Below are positions 8,696 to 16,769 of a stretch of 33,741 bases of DNA, piece after piece. The stretch spans positions 1 through 33,741 of the forward strand of contig QKEH01000051.1 in assembly GCA_003252385.1 (NCBI GenBank). The letters run 5' to 3'. The notes beneath the pieces are model-generated. The model was not told where the DNA came from and made no database searches. It saw only the letters and a program-made list of their open reading frames with translations. This stretch comes from Bacteroidota bacterium (GTDB lineage: Bacteria > Bacteroidota > Bacteroidia > Bacteroidales > UBA10428). How positions within the stretch are numbered: the stretch's first letter is position 1; each line of letters starts with the position of its first letter. Position numbers and translations under genes: made by a program.

Positions 8696-10137
8696 TCCAT
8701 TAAATTGAGCCTCCGGCGGTATCGAATCCGAATAATCATCGCAAAGTGCCCCCAGGACCAGTGGGCAAAATTCTTTTTCAACCCACCTAACTGCTGCCCT
8801 ACAATTTTTATATTCATCGGATCGACCGTTCCCAGTCCATCGTTGCTTAACGATACCAAATACGCTACCTTTCGCGGATCATCCATCATAATCAGTGCTT
8901 CCACAGCATCCAACGCCAACGGATCAGCCGAAGCCGCTATAAGGCGCATATTTTCTTTTAAGTCATCTTGCGACCCTCCCCATCCATTACCTACCGGGCC
9001 ATAGCTGTACCCTTGTAAACCGTCCATCACGGCAAAGTCGACCGGCCGTGCCATATAAAAATCGTGGATAAACTCGTGCAAATACCCATGATTGATAGCG
9101 TCCCGAAGGGGATAACCGTCTGAACGCGCATAGATCGTTGGAGGCGAACAACCTATGGCCACATTCTTAACAGCACCGGTTACTCCTGCTGTTTCATGAT
9201 TTTTTAGTACCGGAATGCTAATGAGCACATCGGCTTGCAGATACCGCCTGTTCAGATACAATTCAGGGGATTCATTGGGTTTTTCACGGTCGGGATATAA
9301 AGACTTCCCGGCAGGTAAGACTACTGCCTCAATTTCCTCTGCATGGTAATCGAACCAATCGCCGCACGACTCTTCCAACGCAATGAGTTCATCAATCTCA
9401 GGAATGCTGGTACGCGAATAATTGTAGTGGGCAAATGCTTCCATGGTATTTCCCACCATACCTTCCATAAGCACAATGGTGCCTGCAGGATTGACTGCCC
9501 GAACCGCTTTGGCCACAGCTGCAACCACCCGCCAATCGGTTACAACCCCACTCCCGGTAACCGCTGCACTTCCTTGCACCAGGTTAGGTTTCAGAATCAC
9601 CTCATCGCCATCGTCAATAATCGAATCGAGCCCTCCTGCCTTAGCAATGGCTTCAAAGACCATGCTTTCGATCTCATCCTTATTGATATCCTCCATCTGT
9701 AACTTATCCGATTGCACCACACCCACATAGGCCAAGGGCATATGGCTGTTCGGGTCGATTTCCAGTCGTTTGGTGAGTAAGGGCGCAACTTCTTTTGCCC
9801 GAGTGGCTGCTATTCCGTAGCTACTATCCAAGGTTACATACAGCCCAATGGTTATACCAAAAGCCAATACACCCCAAAGCAGTGCAGGCTTGACTTTTTT
9901 TTGAATCAAGCTTTTTTTTGCCTTTTGAAAGCCCAAATAACCCAGTGCAGAAGTAGTTAACCAAATCACAAAACCCGATGCAACAGGAAACGCTGCCCGC
10001 TGACAAGGGTAATACGCCCGGGAAGGTTTAGGAATAACACGTAGTAAAAACCAAAACAACGAAGCCAAACCCAGAAAGAAGACAAGAAATGATCCTCGTT
10101 TTTGATAGATCTTATGAAGTGATGGTAGGATTTTCAT
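8620..10137 (-). CDS. DUF362 domain protein, membrane-anchored (reading frame broken near its C-terminus)
   Basis: From the ATG at 10137 the protein has three hydrophobic segments (LVFFLGLASLFWFLL, a YPCQRAA loop, VASGFVIWLTTSALGYLGF, then LLWGVLAFGITIGLYVTL). A DUF362 region follows: VILKPNLVQ, ADVLISIPVLKNHETAGVTG, FAVMDGLQGYSYGP and ADPLALDAVEAL. DUF362 proteins have no firmly established reaction. The frame extends upstream to 10302, but the first 55 residues look non-coding and MKILPSLHKIYQKRGSFL is the natural start. The last 40 or so residues (IIRIRYRRRLNL onward) are basic and unlike a domain end; they are the out-of-frame product of a shift near 8738-8742. The intended protein continues in 8210-8695. 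Confidence 0.82.
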   Translation of the reverse strand: MKILPSLHKIYQKRGSFLVFFLGLASLFWFLLRVIPKPSRAYYPCQRAAFPVASGFVIWLTTSALGYLGFQKAKKSLIQKKVKPALLWGVLAFGITIGLYVTLDSSYGIAATRAKEVAPLLTKRLEIDPNSHMPLAYVGVVQSDKLQMEDINKDEIESMVFEAIAKAGGLDSIIDDGDEVILKPNLVQGSAAVTGSGVVTDWRVVAAVAKAVRAVNPAGTIVLMEGMVGNTMEAFAHYNYSRTSIPEIDELIALEESCGDWFDYHAEEIEAVVLPAGKSLYPDREKPNESPELYLNRRYLQADVLISIPVLKNHETAGVTGAVKNVAIGCSPPTIYARSDGYPLRDAINHGYLHEFIHDFYMARPVDFAVMDGLQGYSYGPVGNGWGGSQDDLKENMRLIAASADPLALDAVEALIMMDDPRKVAYLVSLSNDGLGTVDPMNIKIVGQQLGGLKKNFAHWSWGHFAMIIRIRYRRRLNLMDCESKKTKYTLTCRPIQAPVGWMLN

Positions 10138-10435
10138 GTTAAGGTTATTTTGGGGTATATGATATTGAGCTATCATTAGTTCAATTGCACCTTGCTCACG
10201 TTGGCTATAAAACTCGTTGATAACCGGTGTTTCAAAGAGGATCGGATGTGTTCCTCCTTTTGATTCGGGCTTATATATTTCCCGTCCTCTGCTTCCAGCC
10301 AACTTAAAAAATTACGTAGTTCGAACTGTAAATTCATAATTAACAATTAATTAACGTAATCAACGAATATTGACTTTATGACAATCAGATTAACCTTAAC
10401 ACGTAAAGTAAATATGAGAAAGTGCTTGTACCAAT
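10138..10435. other. AT-rich intergenic stretch, no gene seen
   Basis: About 300 bases between the DUF362 start and the chemoreceptor terminator. A reading frame from 10302 covers part of it, but its residues look random. I found no clear TAnnTTTG promoter on the minus strand. The segment 10335-10360 is rich in TTAATTAA-like runs. Confidence 0.4.
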
Positions 10436-10477
10436 AAAAAACTCCTTAAAATGAGAACTGTATCTTAAGGAGTTTTT
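10436..10477 (-). terminator. Rho-independent terminator of the chemoreceptor gene
   Basis: AAAAACTCCTTAA (10437-10449) and TTAAGGAGTTTTT (10465-10477) form a 13-bp stem with a 15-base loop. On the minus strand it follows the chemoreceptor stop by about 20 bases and ends in a T-run. The symmetric A/T ends would allow function in both directions. Confidence 0.8.
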
Positions 10478-10496
10478 GTTACAAGACCAGGTAATT

Positions 10497-12530
10497 TCAG
10501 AAACGATCCTCACTATCCTCCAAGTTGATAGCTACCCATTCGCCCCGATCGGAATCAGAAGCTGATTTTTTATTTTCCTGAAATCTGGGGGGCTGTTTGA
10601 TTCCTTCTTTCGCTTTAGTGTGCACAACCTTTTTTTGATAGCCATTTCCTTCCAAACGAAAGAAACTTACTATGTCGCGTAATTGTTCGGCTTGACTGGC
10701 TAATTCCTCAGCACTGGTTGCCATTTCCTCACTGGATGCAGCATTCTGCTGAGTCACGGTGTTCAATTGTTGAATCGAGGTATTCACCTGATTAGCTCCA
10801 TTGGATTGCTCCAGACTGGCAGCGGTAATCTCCTGCACCAAACGGGTTGTTCTTTGAATATCGGGAGTGAGTGCTTCCAGTTTCTGCCCCGACAGTTCCG
10901 ATACCTGCAATCCTTTCTGGGTGAGTTGCACAATCTCCTCTGCGGCAACCTTACTGCGCTCGGCCAATTTTCGTACTTCGGCCGCCACCACAGCAAAACC
11001 TTTGCCGTGTTCACCGGCACGGGCAGCCTCAACGGCAGCATTCAGAGCCAGTATATTGGTCTGAAACGCAATCTCGTTGATGATACTGATCTTAGCGGCA
11101 ATTTGCTTATTGGCTTCAACCACCTCTTTGGAACTGCTGTTCACACTGGTGATGCCGGTTTCGGCTGCCTGAGAGATCTTTTTAGTTTCCAGTGCATTTT
11201 CGCTGTTCTGCTGAATGTTAGCCGATATTTGTTCCATAGTAGAAGATATTTCTTCTACGGAAGCAGCCTGCTCGTTAGCTCCCTGCGACAACTGTTGCGA
11301 GGCATTGCTTACCTGATTGCTGGCATCTACAATATTTCCAGCTCCGGTTAACACCGAACCGATTACTTCATGGAGCTTCAACTTCATGGTATTCAAATTG
11401 AAGGCAAGTTCTCCGATTTCATCTTTTTGATCCACCTGAAGTTTGGCAGTCAGATTTCCTTGCGAAATTTCTTTTGCAAATTTCAACCCCAATCCAACCG
11501 GACGCATAATCCCCCTCGAAATTACCACAGAGGTTACCACAGCCAAGCCCACTATAATCAGCCCGATAAGAATAACCAAACGCCGTGTTATAGCAGCCTG
11601 AGATAACATGACTTTGTCGGTCATAATGTACTTTTCCGACTCGGATGATAATTGATGAAAAAGTTCGCCCACCTGGCTTAAAAAGATCATAGTTTTCTGA
11701 TTGTATATTTTATTGGCTTCCAGCATGCCTTGTAGCATGGAGTCGTTCCAGCCAATGAGCTGATCCATTTCAGACTGCACCGCCAGAGCCTTGGGTTCAA
11801 TATAATTTTTGAAATACTGCCGCCCTTCAGCCACCTTTCCCAGCTGGTACAAGTTCTCCAAATGCTCAATAGCCACATGTAACTCCGAATGAGGCACTTC
11901 TATAGCTTTGCAATAGGCTTCGAAGTGGGAATCAGCCACACGTTTCGCCTTAATTCGATCAGAATTCAGCCACTGACCAAAGTTGCACTGTGTGGGATCC
12001 TTAATTACTCCAATCTCTTTTACTGACTGATTGTTCAGCACCACATCCTCAAGCGCGTTCATAAATTTCAGATGATCCACCTTGGCCTTTTGCAGCATGG
12101 CACTCATGGCTCGGTCGGCAGGCTGATATACAGACTGAATGCTCTGTGCCGATTCGTGCAACTTAATGTGAGGTTCTTCCAGTTCGTCCAAAATAGGTTT
12201 GAGTTCGGGCGCCAGTTCCTCGGCATGTTTCCGCCCTTCGCCATAATACCATTGGCCAAAGGCGCATTTACTTGGATCCAGCTGTACATGTAATTCCTTT
12301 ACCTCATCATTAGTGAGTAAGGCATTTACATCGCAGGCCCATTGCAAATGCTGTACGTACTTTTGTTCAATGTCCGTGCGCAACCGATTGCCTTCGATCA
12401 CTTCTTCGGCATCATGAACTATGCCTCCTATACCAAAAACCGACTGCAAAATAACTACCAGCACTAAAAGGATGATACCACCAAAACCGATGGCAAATTT
12501 TCCGGATAACCGAATATCTTTCCATTTCAT
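10497..12530 (-). CDS. Methyl-accepting chemotaxis protein with two tandem CZB domains
   Basis: A 677-residue transmembrane receptor: TM1 about 12-35, a large extracytoplasmic region 36-315, TM2 about 317-338, HAMP about 338-392, and a signalling domain with its hairpin tip ([20 protein letters not shown], then EVRKLAERS). The sensory region holds two copies of the chemoreceptor zinc-binding pattern. Copy 1 has H61, C89 (in CAFGQW), H121 and H125. Copy 2 has H153, C182 (in CNFGQW), H214 and H218. Known CZB domains bind zinc through three His and one Cys and respond to zinc or oxidants such as HOCl. No other chemotaxis gene lies in the window. It is divergent from an FNR-like regulator and has its own terminator. 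Confidence 0.93.
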   Translation of the reverse strand: MKWKDIRLSGKFAIGFGGIILLVLVVILQSVFGIGGIVHDAEEVIEGNRLRTDIEQKYVQHLQWACDVNALLTNDEVKELHVQLDPSKCAFGQWYYGEGRKHAEELAPELKPILDELEEPHIKLHESAQSIQSVYQPADRAMSAMLQKAKVDHLKFMNALEDVVLNNQSVKEIGVIKDPTQCNFGQWLNSDRIKAKRVADSHFEAYCKAIEVPHSELHVAIEHLENLYQLGKVAEGRQYFKNYIEPKALAVQSEMDQLIGWNDSMLQGMLEANKIYNQKTMIFLSQVGELFHQLSSESEKYIMTDKVMLSQAAITRRLVILIGLIIVGLAVVTSVVISRGIMRPVGLGLKFAKEISQGNLTAKLQVDQKDEIGELAFNLNTMKLKLHEVIGSVLTGAGNIVDASNQVSNASQQLSQGANEQAASVEEISSTMEQISANIQQNSENALETKKISQAAETGITSVNSSSKEVVEANKQIAAKISIINEIAFQTNILALNAAVEAARAGEHGKGFAVVAAEVRKLAERSKVAAEEIVQLTQKGLQVSELSGQKLEALTPDIQRTTRLVQEITAASLEQSNGANQVNTSIQQLNTVTQQNAASSEEMATSAEELASQAEQLRDIVSFFRLEGNGYQKKVVHTKAKEGIKQPPRFQENKKSASDSDRGEWVAINLEDSEDRF

Positions 12531-12710
12531 TTTTTCTGTGTTTTTTCAAATAAACTTCTAAAAAAGTTAGAAAAGATTACCGTATTATCATAGACGAGCA
12601 TCCTAAAAAAGAACACTTCTGTCCCCCGATTATTCCCATGATATCAAAGGAGTTGTACTCTATAACAATACGTAATTTTACTTATCAAACGAGGTGTAAA
12701 TATTGTTTAC

Positions 12711-12739
12711 TTCCGGAATATGGCGTAACTTCCATGGAA
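12711..12739 (+). promoter_or_regulatory. Paired palindromes before the FNR-like gene, possible operator
   Basis: TTCCGGAA (12711-12718) and TTCCATGGAA (12730-12739) are perfect palindromes whose centres are 20 bp apart, about two helical turns. They overlap a weak promoter-like arrangement: TTG at 12704-12706, then TAACTTCC at 12726-12733. Position and spacing suggest binding of a dimeric regulator, perhaps the adjacent FNR-like protein. Neither site resembles the E. coli FNR or CRP consensus. Confidence 0.35.
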
Positions 12740-12758
12740 AACCATATACCCAACGTTA

Positions 12759-13454
12759 ATGAAAGCATTCTATAGCGAAAAATCGTGTAAGGATTGCAAG
12801 AACACTGGTTGCGTGGATCAGAATCTTAAACCGGAGGAAAGAGATCTTTTGAGTCAGAATAAAATGCTGATATCGTTTTCAGCCGGAGAAATTATCCAAA
12901 AGCAGGGGACCTTATCCGATTACCTGTACTTCCTGAACCAGGGGGTGGTAAAGATTACCGTTTCCGGCGAAAATAAACGCAATGTACTGCTCCGCATTTT
13001 GGCTCCGAACCGTTTTATTGGTCTGGCTTCACTTTGTGTTCACGAGAGCAGTCCAATATCTATCATTGCATTAACCGATTGCACTATCTGCCAGATTCGT
13101 AAAACCTGCATCCAGATGGTATTGCAAAACAACGACCAGTTTAAACAAACTATCGCCCAAGCCATAAGTGACGAATTCACGCTCCTGTATAATAAAGTAA
13201 TTAATTTCGGTACCAGTAACAACCACGGGCGATTGGCCAGCAGTCTGCTGTATTTGGATTCAACAGAATTTCAACAGGTAGATCTGTACCACCTGATTAG
13301 CCGAAAAGAGCTGGCCGAATTATCGGCCATATCCCTGGAGAGCATGAATAAAATTCTCAAAGAATTTAAAAACGACAGAATAATTGAGGTTACCGATAAG
13401 CATATTAAATTACTGCAGCCCGAACTGCTGGAGCATATCTGCTGGGCTGGCTGA
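12759..13454 (+). CDS. Crp/Fnr-family regulator with FNR-like cysteine set
   Basis: A 231-residue protein with an N-terminal cysteine cluster, a cyclic-nucleotide-binding-like beta-roll (about 35-120), a dimer helix (about 124-150) and a C-terminal helix-turn-helix (SRKELAELSAISLESMNKIL, 181-200). The cysteines C10, C13 and C18 with C111 in TICQI correspond in order to FNR C20, C23, C29 and C122 (VCEI). It could therefore carry an oxygen-sensitive [4Fe-4S] cluster. In the recognition helix FNR's E-SR contacts become E-NK, so its DNA site probably differs. It is transcribed away from the chemoreceptor and ends 20 bases before the convergent xseB. Confidence 0.88.
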   Translation: MKAFYSEKSCKDCKNTGCVDQNLKPEERDLLSQNKMLISFSAGEIIQKQGTLSDYLYFLNQGVVKITVSGENKRNVLLRILAPNRFIGLASLCVHESSPISIIALTDCTICQIRKTCIQMVLQNNDQFKQTIAQAISDEFTLLYNKVINFGTSNNHGRLASSLLYLDSTEFQQVDLYHLISRKELAELSAISLESMNKILKEFKNDRIIEVTDKHIKLLQPELLEHICWAG

Positions 13455-13474
13455 TGGGGCATCCAACAACAGCA

Positions 13475-13684
13475 TCACTCTGCTTCTTCATCCATCTCCC
13501 GAATGATCTGTTCTATTTCCGCTTCGGTCTCGAACAAGCGGCTTTTACAAAACCTGATCAATTCAGAAGCCCTCCGAACCTGCGAAGACAGCTTATCGAC
13601 ATCCAGTTCATCGTTTTCCAGTTTTTCCAGAATTTCCTGAAGTTCTGAATACGCCTGATCGTAACTTATTTTCTTTGTTGCCAT
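13475..13684 (-). CDS. xseB: Exodeoxyribonuclease VII small subunit
   Basis: A 69-residue all-helical acidic protein (SYDQAYSELQEILEKLENDE, then LDVDKLSSQVRRASELIRFC), the standard XseB layout and length. Several copies bind the large subunit to form exonuclease VII, which degrades single-stranded DNA from both ends. The start overlaps the end of xseA by 19 bases, which indicates coupled expression. Confidence 0.94.
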   Translation of the reverse strand: MATKKISYDQAYSELQEILEKLENDELDVDKLSSQVRRASELIRFCKSRLFETEAEIEQIIREMDEEAE

Positions 13685-15060
13685 GAGTTAACTTTCTTTA
13701 CCGTACTTACTATTTTTCCCTGCCCAAAGCAGGTTTCAATTTCCTGGTTTTCGCTCAACTGCCGGGCATCCCGTATTACAACACCCCCCGAAGTGGTTAT
13801 GGAATACCCGCGTTGTAGAAGGTGTTGCGGATCCAATATCCGGATTTTATTTTCGGCTTGCGTAAGGTTAAATGCAGTTTTTTTGGTTGCCTGCAACGCG
13901 CCTTTTTTAAGTTGGTTGCCGCTTATTTCCACATGCCGGTAACGGCTCCTGAGTTCCGATTCGGCCATAAAAGCCATTTTTACCTGATCCTTTTCGAGAC
14001 GATGAACTGCAGAACGAACCCTTTGCTGCAACTGGATTGACAAGCCGTGCACAAAATGAGCCAAACGGCTTTTACTCCGGCCAATCCGCTCTTTTAACCG
14101 CAATTGGATCAACTGCCCGCAACGAGCCAGTTCCTGTTTGGCCATCTGCACCTTATCCTGGACTAAGCCGGTAATTTCTTCAACTATATAGTCTAATTCG
14201 GCGTTACGTTCCGCCATCCGGTCTACCAGAAATGCAGCCACTGCGGTTGGGGTTTTCAGCCGGGTATGAGCTACCAAATCTACAATACTATCGTCCTGTT
14301 CGTGGCCGATTCCGGTAATAACAGGCAGTGGAAACTGACATACATGGTAGGCCAGCCAGTAAGAATTAAAGCAGTTCATATCGGTTTTAGCCCCTCCCCC
14401 GCGAATTATTACCACCAGATCAAAGCAGGCTTCACAGGTATTAATCCGATCGAGTGCCTGAACGATGGAATCCTCAGCCCCATTGCCCTGCATCACAGCC
14501 GGGAAAAGCTTGCAGTAAAATCGAAATCCGCTGCTATTCTGCTCCAGCTGATCCCGAAAATCGCTGTATCCCGCCGCTGTAGCTGAAGAAATCACGGCAA
14601 TCCGCCGGCACAGCAGCGGCAACTCCAACTGGGTGTTCATATCAAAAACCCCTTCGGCTATCAGACGCTCGATGGTTTTTTGTTTCTGAATGGCCAGTTC
14701 TCCCACGGTATATCCGGGCTCAATATCCAGTACATTTAGGCTAAGCCGGTAGAGCTCATGGAATTCAATACGTACCTTAATCAGTACCTTAAGCCCCTCC
14801 TGAAGGCGTTGCCCCGTAGTAGTTTCGAAGTAGGCTTTAATCATTTGGTAATTCTGCGCCCAGATGGTAGCCCGGTTGGTGGCTACAATTCGTTCGCTGC
14901 CGAGATCCTTTTCAATGAGCTCCAGGTAACAATGACCGCTGTAGTTTACCTTCAGCTCGCTGATTTCGGCAACTACCCAGTAGCTAGGATCGGCGTGCGC
15001 GCGGATCAGCTCCTTGATACGCGTATTGAGTTCGAAAAGAGAAATGGATTCGCGGGCCAT
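13666..15060 (-). CDS. xseA: Exodeoxyribonuclease VII large subunit
   Basis: A 464-residue catalytic subunit. The N-terminal OB-fold binds single-stranded DNA (VVAEISELKVNYSGHCYLEL). The nuclease core follows with VISSATAAGYSDF, LVVIIRGGGAKTDMNCFN and TGIGHEQDDSIVDLVAHTRLKTPTA broken over about 225-300. A long coiled-coil and the C-terminal segment PQHLLQRGYSIT, which closes the fold, come last. These are the family's conserved elements in the normal order, and the length is typical. It starts 2 bases after the subtilisin-like gene ends and overlaps xseB, so it is the third gene of a four-gene operon. Confidence 0.95.
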   Translation of the reverse strand: MARESISLFELNTRIKELIRAHADPSYWVVAEISELKVNYSGHCYLELIEKDLGSERIVATNRATIWAQNYQMIKAYFETTTGQRLQEGLKVLIKVRIEFHELYRLSLNVLDIEPGYTVGELAIQKQKTIERLIAEGVFDMNTQLELPLLCRRIAVISSATAAGYSDFRDQLEQNSSGFRFYCKLFPAVMQGNGAEDSIVQALDRINTCEACFDLVVIIRGGGAKTDMNCFNSYWLAYHVCQFPLPVITGIGHEQDDSIVDLVAHTRLKTPTAVAAFLVDRMAERNAELDYIVEEITGLVQDKVQMAKQELARCGQLIQLRLKERIGRSKSRLAHFVHGLSIQLQQRVRSAVHRLEKDQVKMAFMAESELRSRYRHVEISGNQLKKGALQATKKTAFNLTQAENKIRILDPQHLLQRGYSITTSGGVVIRDARQLSENQEIETCFGQGKIVSTVKKVNSWQQRK

Positions 15061-15062
15061 AG

Positions 15063-16733
15063 TTATCGGATTTTAATGAAACTTCCTTTCAGATGACTGC
15101 CTTCGGCGAGCACATCCAAAAAATACCTTCCCGAAGGAAGCCGGGAAACCCCCCGAATGGGAATTTTATTCACAGTACCGTAAATGGGTGAGTGAAAGAG
15201 CATCCAGGTTCGTCCGGTTGCATCGTTCAAGGTTATCTGTACAGTACCGTACTGCCAGGGAAAATGACCTGTGAGGTGCAGGGTGAGTTCGTCCGATACC
15301 AGCCCCGGCACCAAACGTAACGTAAATTTTTCAGCCATCACCAGCGCGCTGTCGGGACTGAGCACCAGGCTGCTTTTAACGGTATTGGGAATGCCATAAC
15401 CCACTTCATAATCGGGGGTTGCGTATCGGGAGCTTCCCCGTTGAATATTATCTGTAAGCTCCACGCAGGAAAGATCGGGATGAGCCTGCCACAAACAGGC
15501 CGCCATCCCGGCAATCAGGGGAGCGGAACACGATGTGCCGTTGCAGGCAAAAAACGAACCTTGCGGATATTGAGCCACGGTTTCAAAACCCTGGGCTGCC
15601 ACATCGGGTTTTACGCGTCCGTCAGCACTCGGCCCACGCGCACTGTAGTCCACTACGACCCTGTCACTGTCGGTGGCACCTACGGCCAGCACGCCTTCGG
15701 CATCGGCAGGAGCTGTAATGTGAAACCACGGATCGTCGCCGGAATTGCCTGCACTCACCACTGTCAGCATACCTTTGGATGCCGCAATACGGGCTGCTCT
15801 GCTAATAATGGTTGTGTTTCCATCCAAGTCGGAATAGCGGTGATTTTGATCCGGATCATCAAACTCGGAATAGCCCAACGAACTGTTAATAATATCGGCA
15901 CCCATGCTATCCGCATATTCGGCACCGCAAACCCAGTTGTACTCTTCCACCAAATATTCGCTACTGCCATCCTCAGTACGTATCAGAAGGTAGCTGGCTG
16001 CAGGAGCACTGCCAATGAGCTGCCCTTGCTCCCAACCTGCCAAAATGGATAGTACCGCAGTACCATGCAGGTGCGAATCGAAGAGCGGCACTCCATCCCA
16101 CACAAAGTCGCGTGTGGCCAATACCTGTCCGTTTTGCCAAAGATGCTCCAACGAGCTTGTTCGATTGGCTAATAGGAAACCGGCATCGAGCACCGCAATA
16201 CACAAACCCGCACCCCTATAGCCCGAATCGTGCATCACTTCCACGCCCAACATTTCCAGTTGGTTCCGGGAGGCTCCATAGTTTAGGGCCTGATTATCGG
16301 TGCATAATTCCAGTTTGGAGTGAGGAAGGAAGCTTCGTTTTTCAGCAACATCAGGTTTCAGGAGCAAGGGCGTAGAAGCTATGCCGGGTAAAGTTGCCAG
16401 GCGACTCAGGTCGGCACTATCCGATAATTCCACCATCACCCCGTTCAGCCATTTAGAGGCATTCCAAACACGAAACCCGGCCTCACGCAAACGGGTAAGA
16501 TAATACCCGGATACGGGAAGATCCTCTTTGGTAATTGCAATGGATTGCCTCTGCCGGCGCTCCAGTGCGCGTTCTGACAAAAACTCCCCCGGGCGTTCAA
16601 CAGAATAATTTCCATAGTTCTTATCGGCAAAACTCACCCAGTAAACCGGCGGATTGGCAAGCACACTTCCTGCCCAAAAACATCCGGGGAGGAGTATAAA
16701 TAAACTTTTGTAATAACTCCAGGTAGTGATCAT
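15063..16733 (-). CDS. Subtilisin-like serine protease (S8), secreted
   Basis: A 556-residue precursor with an N-terminal signal peptide (hydrophobic 10-26, likely cut after SVLA). An inhibitor-like propeptide follows (about 30-130). The S8 domain has Asp183 (AVLDAGF), His223 (HLHGTAV), oxyanion Asn330 (SAGNSGDD) and Ser401 (NGTSCSAP), so the catalytic set is complete. The last 85 or so residues are beta-rich (LRLVPGLVSDELTLHL..., LPSGRYFLDVL, GSFIKIR). They resemble a T9SS type A sorting domain, but the usual YPNP is replaced by LVPG. The natural substrate is unknown. It lies 36 bases after the MORN-repeat gene and 2 bases before xseA; sharing an operon with a DNA exonuclease is probably only positional. 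Confidence 0.9.
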   Translation of the reverse strand: MITTWSYYKSLFILLPGCFWAGSVLANPPVYWVSFADKNYGNYSVERPGEFLSERALERRQRQSIAITKEDLPVSGYYLTRLREAGFRVWNASKWLNGVMVELSDSADLSRLATLPGIASTPLLLKPDVAEKRSFLPHSKLELCTDNQALNYGASRNQLEMLGVEVMHDSGYRGAGLCIAVLDAGFLLANRTSSLEHLWQNGQVLATRDFVWDGVPLFDSHLHGTAVLSILAGWEQGQLIGSAPAASYLLIRTEDGSSEYLVEEYNWVCGAEYADSMGADIINSSLGYSEFDDPDQNHRYSDLDGNTTIISRAARIAASKGMLTVVSAGNSGDDPWFHITAPADAEGVLAVGATDSDRVVVDYSARGPSADGRVKPDVAAQGFETVAQYPQGSFFACNGTSCSAPLIAGMAACLWQAHPDLSCVELTDNIQRGSSRYATPDYEVGYGIPNTVKSSLVLSPDSALVMAEKFTLRLVPGLVSDELTLHLTGHFPWQYGTVQITLNDATGRTWMLFHSPIYGTVNKIPIRGVSRLPSGRYFLDVLAEGSHLKGSFIKIR

Positions 16734-16769
16734 CCGTAATAGTTTTCCCGGATCAGAATGCTCTGCCGG

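Noticed and set aside
10138-10302. N-terminal extension of the DUF362 gene.
   Set aside because: The 55 residues have no domain features, and MKILPSLHK...RGSFLVFFLG at 10137 is the natural start of a membrane protein.
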